Shown: positions 1-7,356 of the stretch, in pieces | Layout: every line of letters begins with the position of its first letter | Numbering within the stretch: position 1 is the stretch's first letter | Assembly: GCA_002395225.1 (NCBI GenBank) | Contig: DGWH01000038.1 | Coordinates: forward strand, 108,207-127,625 | Length of the DNA stretch: 19,419 nt | From: Christensenella sp. UBA4263 | Lineage (GTDB): Bacteria > Bacillota > Clostridia > Christensenellales > Aristaeellaceae | Direction of reading: 5' to 3' | Translations under genes and position numbers: made by a program | Notes under the pieces: generated by a model | Seen by the model: the letters and a program-made list of their open reading frames with translations, nothing else | Database searches by the model: none | Told to the model about the DNA's origin: nothing

Positions 1-1572
1 CTGGTGCAGGCCGATGGAGGGCTCATCCAGAATGTACAGAACACCGACCAGGCCGGACCCGATCTGCGTCGCCAGCCGGATCCGCTGTGCCTCGCCGCCG
101 GAAAGGGTTCCGGCCGCCCGGGAGAGAGTCAGATAACTGAGGCCCACGTCATTCAGGAACGAAAGGCGCGCCTGGATTTCCCGCAGGATCGGCTCGGCAA
201 TCATGGTGTTCTGCGGGCCGAAGGTCAGGGAACGGAAAAAGTCAATGCCATTGCGGATGGAAAGGTCCGACACATCGGCGATGGAGCGGTCGCCCACAGT
301 GACCGCCAGGATCTCCGGCTTGAGCCGTTTCCCGCGGCAGTCCGGGCAGATGGTTTCGCTCATCAGCTGCTCATACTGGGCACGGGCGGATTCGCTCTGG
401 GTTTCCGCGGCCCGGCGCTCGGCAATGGGGATGATGCCCTCGAAGGGGGCGTTGAAGGTCTGCTGACGGCCATTGGACATGGTGTAGGGAATCTCCAGGG
501 ATTCCCCTTTTGTTCCGTACAGGAGGATGTTCAGCTGCGCCTCCGTCAGGTCACAGAGCGGGGTATCCATGGTGAACCCGTAATGGTCCGCCAGGGCATT
601 GAAAAACATGGCCGCCTGGGTGCCGGACTCGTGACTGCTCCATCCGGCCAGAACAAAAGGATCCTGGTTCAGGGATTTGGTGCGGTCGGGGAGGATCAGG
701 TCCGGGTCGATTTTGGTCAGCACGCCCAGACCGGAGCAGGTGGGACAGGCGCCGAAGGGACTGTTGAAGGAGAAGGAACGCGGGGCCAGATCATCAATGG
801 AGATGCCGCAGTCGGGACAGGCAAAATTGGAGGAGAGCAGGACCTCCTGTTCACCCGGTCCGATATCGGCAATCAGGATGCCGCCGGAGAGGGAAAGGGC
901 GGTCTCAATGGAATCCGTGAGCCGGCTGCGGATATCAGGACGCAGAATCAGACGGTCCACGACAATTTCAATGGTGTGCTTTTTCTTTTTGTCCAGGGCG
1001 GGTGCTTCGGAAATGTCGTACAGGGTGCCGTCGATGCGGACGCGGACAAAGCCCTGCTTGGTGACGTTTTCAATCACCTTGACATGTTCGCCTTTTTTGC
1101 CGCGGATGACGGGGGAGAGGATCTGGATTTTGGTGCGCTCCGGGAATGCCATGACCTGGTCGACCATCTGGTCAACGCTCTGCTTGTTGATCAGGCGGCC
1201 GCATTTGGGACAGTGGGGCTGGCCGACCCGGGCGTACAGAAGACGCAGATAATCATGGATTTCCGTCACCGTGCCGACGGTGGAACGGGGATTCTTGGTC
1301 GTGGTTTTCTGGTCGATGGAGATGGCCGGGGAAAGGCCGTCGATGGAATCCACTGCCGGTTTCTCCATCTGCCCAAGGAACTGACGGGCATAGGAGGACA
1401 GCGATTCCACGTAACGCCGCTGTCCCTCCGCATACAGCGTATCGAATGCCAGCGAGGACTTGCCGCTGCCGGAAAGTCCGGTAAACACGATCAGCTTGTT
1501 TCTGGGCAGGGTCAGATCAAAGCCTTTGAGGTTATTCTGATGAACGCCCTTCAGGACGATGTTTTCTTGCAT
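1..1572 (-). CDS. uvrA: UvrA, excinuclease ABC subunit A (N-terminal 524 residues, cut by window edge)
   Basis: DNA-damage sensor of nucleotide excision repair; an ABC-type ATPase that loads UvrB onto lesions in the cytoplasm. Reading the minus strand from ATG at 1572 gives a Walker A GLSGSGKS at residues 32-39, a CPDC...CPTC zinc-finger module in the middle, the ABC signature LSGGEAQR at about 490-497 and a Walker B ending ILDEPS at about 514-519. The frame is open to base 1, so the second ATPase half lies outside; UvrA is normally about 940 residues. The start is fixed by an AAAGGAG (plus-strand 1578-1584) five bases upstream, and this ribosome binding site is the end of a 90-bp repeat. The gene follows uvrB after 159 bp with no terminator seen, so it is probably co-transcribed as uvrBA. 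Identification is by direct motif reading. Confidence 0.97.
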   Translation of the reverse strand, partial: MQENIVLKGVHQNNLKGFDLTLPRNKLIVFTGLSGSGKSSLAFDTLYAEGQRRYVESLSSYARQFLGQMEKPAVDSIDGLSPAISIDQKTTTKNPRSTVGTVTEIHDYLRLLYARVGQPHCPKCGRLINKQSVDQMVDQVMAFPERTKIQILSPVIRGKKGEHVKVIENVTKQGFVRVRIDGTLYDISEAPALDKKKKHTIEIVVDRLILRPDIRSRLTDSIETALSLSGGILIADIGPGEQEVLLSSNFACPDCGISIDDLAPRSFSFNSPFGACPTCSGLGVLTKIDPDLILPDRTKSLNQDPFVLAGWSSHESGTQAAMFFNALADHYGFTMDTPLCDLTEAQLNILLYGTKGESLEIPYTMSNGRQQTFNAPFEGIIPIAERRAAETQSESARAQYEQLMSETICPDCRGKRLKPEILAVTVGDRSIADVSDLSIRNGIDFFRSLTFGPQNTMIAEPILREIQARLSFLNDVGLSYLTLSRAAGTLSGGEAQRIRLATQIGSGLVGVLYILDEPSIGLHQ

Positions 1573-1577
1573 GAGTT

Positions 1578-1584
1578 CTCCTTT
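1578..1584 (-). promoter_or_regulatory. uvrA ribosome binding site supplied by the repeat
   Basis: AAAGGAG on the minus strand, five bases before the ATG at 1572. It is the last part of the 90-bp repeat unit, so translation of uvrA appears to use a repeat-borne Shine-Dalgarno. This site decides the uvrA start. Confidence 0.85.
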
Positions 1585-1667
1585 GCAGGCCTCACTGTTG
1601 GTCGTTTGCCAGAGCTGCTTTTGTCTGAGGCCTGGATTTGACAAACTGTCGCTGCGCGACAGGGCAA
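1578..1667 (-). repeat. 90-bp structured repeat unit A, 5' of uvrA
   Basis: Single copy of the 90-bp unit also found twice before bioY. It differs from the 13146-13235 copy at only a few positions. In the uvrA sense direction it starts with a perfect GCA-triloop hairpin (CTGTCGC/GCGACAG, 1646-1662). It continues with a 9-bp inverted pair CAGGCCTCA/TGAGGCCTG enclosing about 30 nt (in this copy the loop side adds one more pairing base), and ends in GCAAAGGAG. That terminal AAAGGAG is the uvrA Shine-Dalgarno. The upstream boundary carries AAAAGAAG, which looks like a decayed version of the same boundary motif. Confidence 0.9.
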
Positions 1668-1731
1668 CTTCTTTTATCTTGTCATTTACCGCATCCGTTC
1701 GCAAAGCCGGATTTCACAGTCTGTGGCCAAG

Positions 1732-3753
1732 TCAGCGCTTTCGCGGCTTGCGTTTCCGGTTGGGCAGTACCGGCGTCTCCTCAGCCGGCTTTTTTCCCTG
1801 AAGTTCAAACAGCCGGTCACGAAGCTGCGCGGCGGTTTCAAAATCCAGATTGGCGGCCGCCTGAAGCATCTTTTCCTGCGTGGACTGGATGAGCAACTCG
1901 ATATCCTCCTCGGCATCCACCACCGGTGTATGGGCGGATTCTGTCGGTGCATGACCGATTTCCAGCAGATCACGAACCGATTTGACCACGCTGGTGGGGG
2001 TAATGCCGTGTTCCTTGTTATAGGCTTCCTGCAGCTGACGCCGGCGCTGGGTTTCATAGATCGTCTTGTTCATGCTGTCGGTGTAGGTATCCGCATACAT
2101 GATGACGCGGCCGTTGACATTCCGGGCGGCGCGGCCGACGGTCTGAATCATGCTGACTTCGCTGCGAAGGAACCCTTCCTTGTCAGCATCCAGAATGGCT
2201 ACCAGTGCAACCTCCGGCAGGTCGAGACCTTCCCGCAGCAGGTTGATGCCCACCAGAACATCAAAGACGCCCAGACGCAGGTCACGGATAATCTCCTGAC
2301 GCTCCATGGTCTGTACATCGGAATGCAAGTAGCGGACTTTAATATCCATCTGTGCCAGATAGGTGGTAAGGCTTTCGGCCATCTTCTTGGTCAGGGTGGT
2401 GACCAGTGTCCGGTAACCCTCTGCCGTGACGGAGAGAATTTCGGTATACAGGTCATCCACCTGTCCCTCGGCCGGACGTACGATGATTTTGGGATCCAGC
2501 AGACCGGTGGGGCGGATGATCTGCTCCACCACCTGCCGGGCACGTTCACTTTCCCAGGGACCGGGGGTAGCGGACACGCAGACCATCTGGCCGATCCGGC
2601 TTTCGAATTCCTCAAAGCGGAGAGGACGGTTGTCAAAAGCGCTGGGCAGACGGAAGCCGTAGGAAACCAGTGCTTCCTTTCTGGCCCGGTCACCGTTGTA
2701 CATGGCGCGGATCTGGGGAAGGGTCACATGACTCTCGTCGATAAAGACAATGTAATCCTCCGGGAAATAGTCGAGCAGGGTATAGGGAGCATCGCCGGGC
2801 TTGCGCCCGTCAAAATACCGGGAATAGTTTTCAATGCCCGTGCAGTAGCCCAGCTCACGGAGCATTTCAATATCGTATTCGGTCCGCTGGGTAATGCGCT
2901 GCGCTTCCACCAGCTGATTCTTTTCACGGAATTCGGAAGCCCTTGCAGCCAGGTCGGCCTCAATCTGTCCGATGGCCTGATCAATGGCGGACTGAGGGGT
3001 GGCGTAATGAGTGGCCGGATAAATGGAGATGTGATCGAGCTGCATGAGAACATGACCGGTGACCACCTCGATGGTTGAAATCCGGTCGATTTCATCCCCG
3101 AAGAATTCCACGCGGATGGCGTTTTTATCATAGCCGGCGGGGAAGATTTCCACCACATCGCCGCGGACACGGAACGTGCCCCGGTCGAAATCCACATCAT
3201 TGCGGTCATACTGGATCGCAATGAGCTCGCGAAGCAGCTGATCCCGGTCCAGGCTCATGCCGGGACGCAGCGAAATCATCATCCCCTCATATTCGGAAGG
3301 ATCGCCCATGGAATAGATGCAGGAAACGGAGGCAACCACTATGACATCCCGCCGCTCCCGCAGGGCGGCGGTGGCGCTGTGCCGGAGACGTTCAATTTCG
3401 TCATTGATGGACGCATCCTTTTCGATATAGGTATCGGATGCCGCAATGTAGGCCTCCGGCTGATAGTAATCATAATAGGAAACAAAGTATTCAACGGCGC
3501 TGTCCGGAAAGAATTCCCGGAACTCCGAACACAGCTGTGCAGCCAGGGTTTTATTGTGCGCAATGACCAGCGTGGGGCGCTGAACCTTTTCGATGACGGA
3601 GGCCATGGTGTAGGTTTTGCCGGACCCGGTAACGCCCAGCAGCACCTGGCAGGGCATTCCCTCCTGAATGCCTTTGGTCAGGGCCTCAATGGCCTGAGGC
3701 TGGTCGCCCTGGGGCTGGAACGGGGATTTGAGAACAAAACGGCCTTCTTCCAT
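1732..3753 (-). CDS. uvrB: UvrB, excinuclease ABC subunit B
   Basis: Helicase-like damage-verification subunit of nucleotide excision repair, acting with UvrA and UvrC in the cytoplasm. The 673-residue product has the usual family length. Seen in order: Walker A GVTGSGKT (40-47), the Tyr-rich damage-probing hairpin YDYYQPEAY, DEAD-like IDESH, helicase motifs GINLLREGLDLPEV and QTVGRAARN, and a C-terminal UVR motif (about 615-650) that binds UvrC. The tail is basic (RKRKPRKR). The frame is open 72 bp further upstream, but ATG 3753 is chosen because AGGAGG (3761-3766) precedes it by seven bases and the protein then begins in the usual UvrB way. It is the first gene of a uvrB-uvrA operon with an extended -10 promoter just upstream. 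Confidence 0.98.
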   Translation of the reverse strand: MEEGRFVLKSPFQPQGDQPQAIEALTKGIQEGMPCQVLLGVTGSGKTYTMASVIEKVQRPTLVIAHNKTLAAQLCSEFREFFPDSAVEYFVSYYDYYQPEAYIAASDTYIEKDASINDEIERLRHSATAALRERRDVIVVASVSCIYSMGDPSEYEGMMISLRPGMSLDRDQLLRELIAIQYDRNDVDFDRGTFRVRGDVVEIFPAGYDKNAIRVEFFGDEIDRISTIEVVTGHVLMQLDHISIYPATHYATPQSAIDQAIGQIEADLAARASEFREKNQLVEAQRITQRTEYDIEMLRELGYCTGIENYSRYFDGRKPGDAPYTLLDYFPEDYIVFIDESHVTLPQIRAMYNGDRARKEALVSYGFRLPSAFDNRPLRFEEFESRIGQMVCVSATPGPWESERARQVVEQIIRPTGLLDPKIIVRPAEGQVDDLYTEILSVTAEGYRTLVTTLTKKMAESLTTYLAQMDIKVRYLHSDVQTMERQEIIRDLRLGVFDVLVGINLLREGLDLPEVALVAILDADKEGFLRSEVSMIQTVGRAARNVNGRVIMYADTYTDSMNKTIYETQRRRQLQEAYNKEHGITPTSVVKSVRDLLEIGHAPTESAHTPVVDAEEDIELLIQSTQEKMLQAAANLDFETAAQLRDRLFELQGKKPAEETPVLPNRKRKPRKR

Positions 3754-3774
3754 ACGTAAACCTCCTGCGGGATT

Positions 3775-3791
3775 TGTCCGGCCAGCGGACA
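3775..3791. promoter_or_regulatory. Inverted repeat in uvrB 5' leader
   Basis: TGTCCG-5 nt-CGGACA lies about 10-26 nt downstream of the predicted uvrB transcription start. It could be an operator or a small RNA hairpin. It does not match the Bacillus-type LexA/DinR box (CGAAC-N4-GTTCG), so SOS control is not shown. Confidence 0.3.
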
Positions 3792-3807
3792 GAGCATTGT
3801 GGATGGG

Positions 3808-3836
3808 ATTATAGCATACAGGCATGGACGCAACAA
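3808..3836 (-). promoter_or_regulatory. Sigma-A promoter of uvrB-uvrA
   Basis: On the minus strand: TTGTTG (3831-3836), 17-bp spacer, TATAAT (3808-3813) preceded by TGC, an extended -10. The -10 is perfect and the weak -35 is offset by the extension. Predicted start is near 3801, giving a leader of about 48 nt. Confidence 0.7.
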
Positions 3837-3895
3837 GGAAGTTTCAGAAAAACATGAACGCAAGTCCCTGAAGGGAATTTGCCGGGCGGCAAGAG

Positions 3896-3925
3896 AAAAA
3901 CACCATGCCGAAAGGGTCATGGTGT
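3896..3925 (-). terminator. Rho-independent terminator of map
   Basis: Minus strand: ACACCATG, 10-nt loop, CATGGTGT followed by a T run, about 30 bp after the map stop codon. It separates map from the uvrB promoter. Confidence 0.8.
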
Positions 3926-3955
3926 CTGAAATGCGTCTGGTCAGTGCGGAGAGGA

Positions 3956-4846
3956 TCAGTAGGTGATGATCTCAGCGCCGGTATTGGTGACAAGAACCTG
4001 GATTTCCCACTGGGCACTGGGCTTTCCGTCATCCGTGTACACGGTCCAGTTGTTGTCGGCATCGACAAAAATCCGATAGGTTCCCATATTGATCATCGGT
4101 TCAATGGTAAAACACATTCCCGGGATGAACACCATGCCGGTTCCCTTGCGAAGAATATAACTGACGTAGGGATCCTCATGGAACTCAAGGCCGCAGCCAT
4201 GGCCGCCGATGTCCCGTACGACGGAAAATCCGTTGGCTTTGGCATGGGTCTTAATGGCATGGGCCATATCGCCGATGGAATTCCATGGCTTTACCTGCTC
4301 AAGTCCCTTGTAGACACATTCTCTGGCCACATCCACCAGGCGCTGTTTTTCCGGCGTGGTTTCCCCGATCACAAACATTCTGGAAGAATCGGAAAAATAT
4401 CCGTCACGGATGGTCGAGCAGTCGACGTTGATAATATCACCGGGCTGCAGAATGACGTTCCGGGCCGGAATGCCGTGACATACCTGGTCATTGACAGAGG
4501 TGCAGACGGATTTCGGGAATCCTTCATAGTTGAGAGGCGCCGGAATTCCGCCCATGTCCCGGGTGATTTCAGTGACCCAGCGGTCAATCTCCCAGGTGGA
4601 GATGCCTTCTTTGATATTTTTGGTCACATAATCAAGGACGGCAATATTGATTTCCGCGCTTTTGCGGATGCCCTCGATCTGTTCCTTTGTCTTCACCATC
4701 TCACGCTTCGGGACTTCCACGCCGATGCGGGACAGATCGCGCAGACGCTTTTCAATGGGCAGGTGGCATTCGTTGTACGGAAGGCCGCTGTGACAATAGC
4801 AGGGATCCGTTGGCTTCATTTTACTGCTTTGAAATTTTTTGATCAT
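3956..4846 (-). CDS. map: Type I methionine aminopeptidase with N-terminal SEC-C zinc motif
   Basis: Removes the initiator methionine from nascent proteins; cytoplasmic dinuclear metalloprotease. The five metal ligands of the family are visible in 296 residues: D142 (NVDCST), D153 (FSDSSRMF), H216 (GGHGCG), E249 (FTIEPM) and E281 (SAQWEIQ), plus H124 of CHGIP and H223 of FHEDP. Residues 16-28 form a SEC-C-type motif (CxCxSG...YxxCH), an N-terminal extension found in some longer bacterial MetAPs that is proposed to help ribosome or protein binding. The start ATG 4846 has AAAGGG upstream; an internal Met10 is a weaker alternative. The gene is monocistronic, with a promoter at 4890-4917 and a terminator at 3896-3925. 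Confidence 0.97.
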   Translation of the reverse strand: MIKKFQSSKMKPTDPCYCHSGLPYNECHLPIEKRLRDLSRIGVEVPKREMVKTKEQIEGIRKSAEINIAVLDYVTKNIKEGISTWEIDRWVTEITRDMGGIPAPLNYEGFPKSVCTSVNDQVCHGIPARNVILQPGDIINVDCSTIRDGYFSDSSRMFVIGETTPEKQRLVDVARECVYKGLEQVKPWNSIGDMAHAIKTHAKANGFSVVRDIGGHGCGLEFHEDPYVSYILRKGTGMVFIPGMCFTIEPMINMGTYRIFVDADNNWTVYTDDGKPSAQWEIQVLVTNTGAEIITY

Positions 4847-4889
4847 GGTTTACCCTTTCCATATTCCGCTGTTCAAACATACGGTAGGT

Positions 4890-4917
4890 ATTCTAGCACG
4901 TTTTTCCGGACTGTGAA
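4890..4917 (-). promoter_or_regulatory. Sigma-A promoter of map
   Basis: Minus strand: TTCACA (4912-4917), 16-bp spacer, TAGAAT (4890-4895) with TGC directly before it (extended -10). It points at map and leaves a leader of about 37 nt. Confidence 0.75.
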
Positions 4918-4971
4918 AGAGGAAAAGTGCGCTTTTCAGGTGAGAAACGAATGCAAAAATATCAATAATTA

Positions 4972-5001
4972 TTGGCGTAATACATTCCAGAATGTTATAA
5001 T
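4972..5001 (+). promoter_or_regulatory. Candidate promoter of the AAA-ATPase/PD-(D/E)XK gene
   Basis: TTGGCG (4972-4977), 18-bp spacer, TATAAT (4996-5001). The -10 is perfect. The next plus-strand gene starts at 5215, so the leader would be about 207 nt. Confidence 0.6.
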
Positions 5002-5214
5002 GAGCACGGACTATGTGGTATCAGGAAGATTAGCAGAGATTCATCTGAAGAGGAAATCAGTGCCTCATTTCACAAATTGTGTGCAAGTTAAAAGCTGTAA
5101 GGGAACAAAGCTTTGTGTATAGGTTGAAAGACAGACACAGAATCATGGCTGACAAAGCATCGCAAGCACAGGAAGATAAACTTTCGCTTGAAACCGGAAA
5201 GGGAGGAGGAAGGA

Positions 5215-6870
5215 ATGAACTTTCTGAATGGTGGGACAGGATATAAGCTTTTTCTGGGAACTGCTTTACTGGAGACCTATGTGGATAAGACGATGATGAT
5301 AGATACACTCTATCGTTATGTGAATTCTATGAGCCGATATATCTGTGTTACCAGGCCAAGACGCTTCGGCAAATCGGTGGCAGCAAACATGATTGCCGCA
5401 TTCTTCGATAAAAGTACAAAAGAAGAGAGCCGTGCACTGTTTGAAAACTGCAAAATCGGTTTGCTTAAGACGACGCAGGAAAAAATCTGGTCTGCAGATC
5501 CAATGGGAACGGAAACGAGAAAGCTATGTTGGCCTGTGCAGGGAAAATTGAATGTGATTCACCTGAACATGATTCATCTTCTGACGGAATCTGTTCAGTC
5601 GTATGATGCGTTTATTTCCAAGATGAAGTTTTTACTGACAGAAGATCTGCAAAAACAGTATCCGGATACTTCGTTTTCTGCAGCGAAAGATATTCCTGAT
5701 CTTCTTTCACAGACAGGGGAATCATTTGTCTTTGTCATCGACGAATGGGATGCTGTCTTTGAAATGCCGTTTATGAGTGCTGAGGACAAAAAACAATATT
5801 TGCTTTTTCTGAAAGCACTTTTGAAAGACAAATCCTACATTGATTTTGTTTACATGACGGGGATTTTACCTATTGCTAAATATACGAGTGGTTCACCTCT
5901 GAATATGTTTCGAGAGTTTTCAGCGTTCAAAGATAATTGTTTTTATTCTTATTTTGGTTTGTCCAGGAATGAGATAGAGGAACTGATAAAGAACAGGGGA
6001 TTTACACAGCCATCCATTCAAGAACTGACCGATTGGTATGATGGCTATATCCGGGCATATGATGGTGTGCATATGTTTAATCCGGAATCGGTTGCCTGCG
6101 CATTAGCGGACGGGAGATGTGAAAGCAACTGGACCGGAACAGGCCCGATGAATGAGATTCAGAATACGATTCGTCATAATGTTCAGGATCTGCGGGAGAA
6201 TGTCATTCGGATGGCAGGAGGGGAGACACTCACGATTGAATTGTCGGGCTTCAGTGTGGAGAAAGACAGCATTTCAACGAAGGATGAGATTCTCTCAGCG
6301 ATGGTGGTTTACGGATTTCTCAGCTACTTTAACGGACAGCTGCGTATTCCAAACCATGAATTGATGCTGAAATTTAAGACGGCTCTGTCCTCAAATGAAC
6401 TGGGACTTAAACAGACTCTAGAGGAATCCAGGCATCTGCTCACAGCAACGCTGGCGCAGAGGGATAAAGAAGTGGCGGCCTTGCTTGAAGATTTGCACAC
6501 GGAGAAGATTTCTTTCTTCAAATATAATGAAGAGAACTCTCTGGCCTGTGTGGTGACCATGGGCTATCTGGCGGCACTGGATGATTATCTGATTACCCGG
6601 GAAGATAAAGCAGGGAAAGGGTTTGCAGACTTTACGTTTGAACCCAGAAACAGGAATTTCGTACCGATTATCCTGGAATTGAAATATAACCATTCAGTCA
6701 AAAATGCGCTGAAGTGTATGAAGGAGAAGGGGTATATTCATCGTTTCAGGGAATATCCAAAAGTGTTGCTGGTAGGAATTAACTACAGTGAGCGGACAAA
6801 GAAGCATACCTGTAAGACAGAACTGGTGGTTCCGGCAGAAGTGCTCAGTCAAAACCAAAAAGATGCCTGA
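5215..6870 (+). CDS. AAA-ATPase-like protein with C-terminal PD-(D/E)XK nuclease domain
   Basis: The 551-residue protein belongs to the common two-domain family of AAA-ATPase-like plus DUF1703/PDDEXK_9 proteins; its biological role is not established. Near residue 50 is the P-loop variant RPRRFGKS, and FVFVIDEWDAVF gives a Walker B. Near the C-terminus, DFTFEP followed by IILELKY supplies the D...ExK nuclease core. The frame is open from a TTG at 5188, but ATG 5215 is preferred because GGGAGGAGGAAGG lies directly before it. The gene is more AT-rich than map or uvrB and stands alone between its own promoter and a strong terminator, with housekeeping genes on the map side. This fits an acquired accessory gene. 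Nuclease activity is inferred from the motif only. Confidence 0.88.
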   Translation: MNFLNGGTGYKLFLGTALLETYVDKTMMIDTLYRYVNSMSRYICVTRPRRFGKSVAANMIAAFFDKSTKEESRALFENCKIGLLKTTQEKIWSADPMGTETRKLCWPVQGKLNVIHLNMIHLLTESVQSYDAFISKMKFLLTEDLQKQYPDTSFSAAKDIPDLLSQTGESFVFVIDEWDAVFEMPFMSAEDKKQYLLFLKALLKDKSYIDFVYMTGILPIAKYTSGSPLNMFREFSAFKDNCFYSYFGLSRNEIEELIKNRGFTQPSIQELTDWYDGYIRAYDGVHMFNPESVACALADGRCESNWTGTGPMNEIQNTIRHNVQDLRENVIRMAGGETLTIELSGFSVEKDSISTKDEILSAMVVYGFLSYFNGQLRIPNHELMLKFKTALSSNELGLKQTLEESRHLLTATLAQRDKEVAALLEDLHTEKISFFKYNEENSLACVVTMGYLAALDDYLITREDKAGKGFADFTFEPRNRNFVPIILELKYNHSVKNALKCMKEKGYIHRFREYPKVLLVGINYSERTKKHTCKTELVVPAEVLSQNQKDA

Positions 6871-6884
6871 ACCGAAGGAGAAAC

Positions 6885-6965
6885 ATGGAGGCTGATCCAA
6901 AGCGGATGGAGATCTGCATTGTATTTCAGCCTGTTCGTAGGATGGACTCGTTTTTAACCCTCTGA
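6885..6965 (+). CDS. Possible 26-residue small ORF downstream of the AAA-ATPase gene
   Basis: ATG at 6885 follows GAAGGAG by four bases and reads 26 codons to TGA, ending 23 bp before a strong terminator. The peptide contains a short run ICIVF and several basic residues; no family is recognised. It could be a real small gene of the same transcript, or a chance frame in 3' untranslated sequence. Support is limited to the ribosome binding site and the position. Confidence 0.25.
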   Translation: MEADPKRMEICIVFQPVRRMDSFLTL

Positions 6966-6988
6966 ATCCGCGGCCGGTTGTCGTGTCT

Positions 6989-7026
6989 GACGTCTGATGC
7001 ATGTGAGCATCAGACGTCTTTTTTTT
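6989..7026 (+). terminator. Strong rho-independent terminator
   Basis: Perfect 12-bp stem GACGTCTGATGC / GCATCAGACGTC with a 6-nt loop, followed by eight T residues. It closes the AAA-ATPase transcript and insulates the adhesin gene. Confidence 0.93.
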
Positions 7027-7089
7027 ACATCTCTATATGAGCTCGAACATATCCCTGCGTTGTCACACTGAATATCATTGTCAATTTGG

Positions 7090-7124
7090 AACATTTTTTT
7101 ACATTCTGTTCACAAAAAAATGTT
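7090..7124. promoter_or_regulatory. Inverted repeat overlapping the adhesin promoter
   Basis: AACATTTTTTT (7090-7100) and AAAAAAATGTT (7114-7124) are perfect 11-bp arms separated by 13 bp. The right arm covers the last base of the -35 box and part of the spacer. It could be an operator for a repressor of the adhesin, though A/T runs form such repeats fairly easily. Confidence 0.35.
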
Positions 7125-7137
7125 TTTGCTATATAAT
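7109..7137 (+). promoter_or_regulatory. Sigma-A promoter of the adhesin gene
   Basis: TTCACA (7109-7114), 17-bp spacer, perfect TATAAT (7132-7137). It lies in the most AT-rich part of the window, about 213 bp before the start codon. Confidence 0.7.
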
Positions 7138-7356
7138 GACTAAATGAAGCAAATAAATTTGTTAATATATAATATATAAAAACGATATAACATAAATATA
7201 TGTGTAATTTTTTACAAAATATACAGAATCGTTTGAATTTCAGATGATTGCGTTTTAAACGTATTTGTGTTTGCAGAAAGAAAAAGCATTCGTATCTCCT
7301 GATTCGACTGATCAGTCTGTGAGAAAGATACTATTTCGCCGGGAGAGGTAGAACAA

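Larger units (their letters stand above)
4847..5214. other. Divergent intergenic region between map and the AAA-ATPase gene
   Basis: Holds the minus-strand map promoter (4890-4917) and a plus-strand promoter (4972-5001). From about 5008 to 5203 there is an untranslated stretch with a 12-bp perfect palindrome ACAAAGCTTTGT (5105-5116). No ORF here has a convincing ribosome binding site. Base composition becomes clearly more AT-rich from about 4930. Confidence 0.6.
6871..7356. other. Intergenic region before the adhesin gene
   Basis: Contains the small ORF candidate (6885-6965), a terminator (6989-7026) and a very AT-rich promoter region (about 7080-7260). That promoter region has a sigma-A promoter at 7109-7137 and an 11-bp inverted repeat over its -35. 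About 210 nt of untranslated leader follow, in which no clear riboswitch or leader peptide is seen. Confidence 0.6.

Noticed and set aside
4..1641. Long plus-strand open frame of 545 codons
   Set aside because: It is antisense to uvrA, whose motifs are clear on the minus strand; the plus-strand product resembles nothing and has no ribosome binding site.
3775..3836. LexA/SOS box at uvrB
   Set aside because: Only a TGTCCG/CGGACA inverted repeat is present; it does not match the Firmicutes LexA consensus.
3905..5122. 405-codon plus-strand ORF
   Set aside because: It is the antisense shadow of map, extended into the intergenic region.
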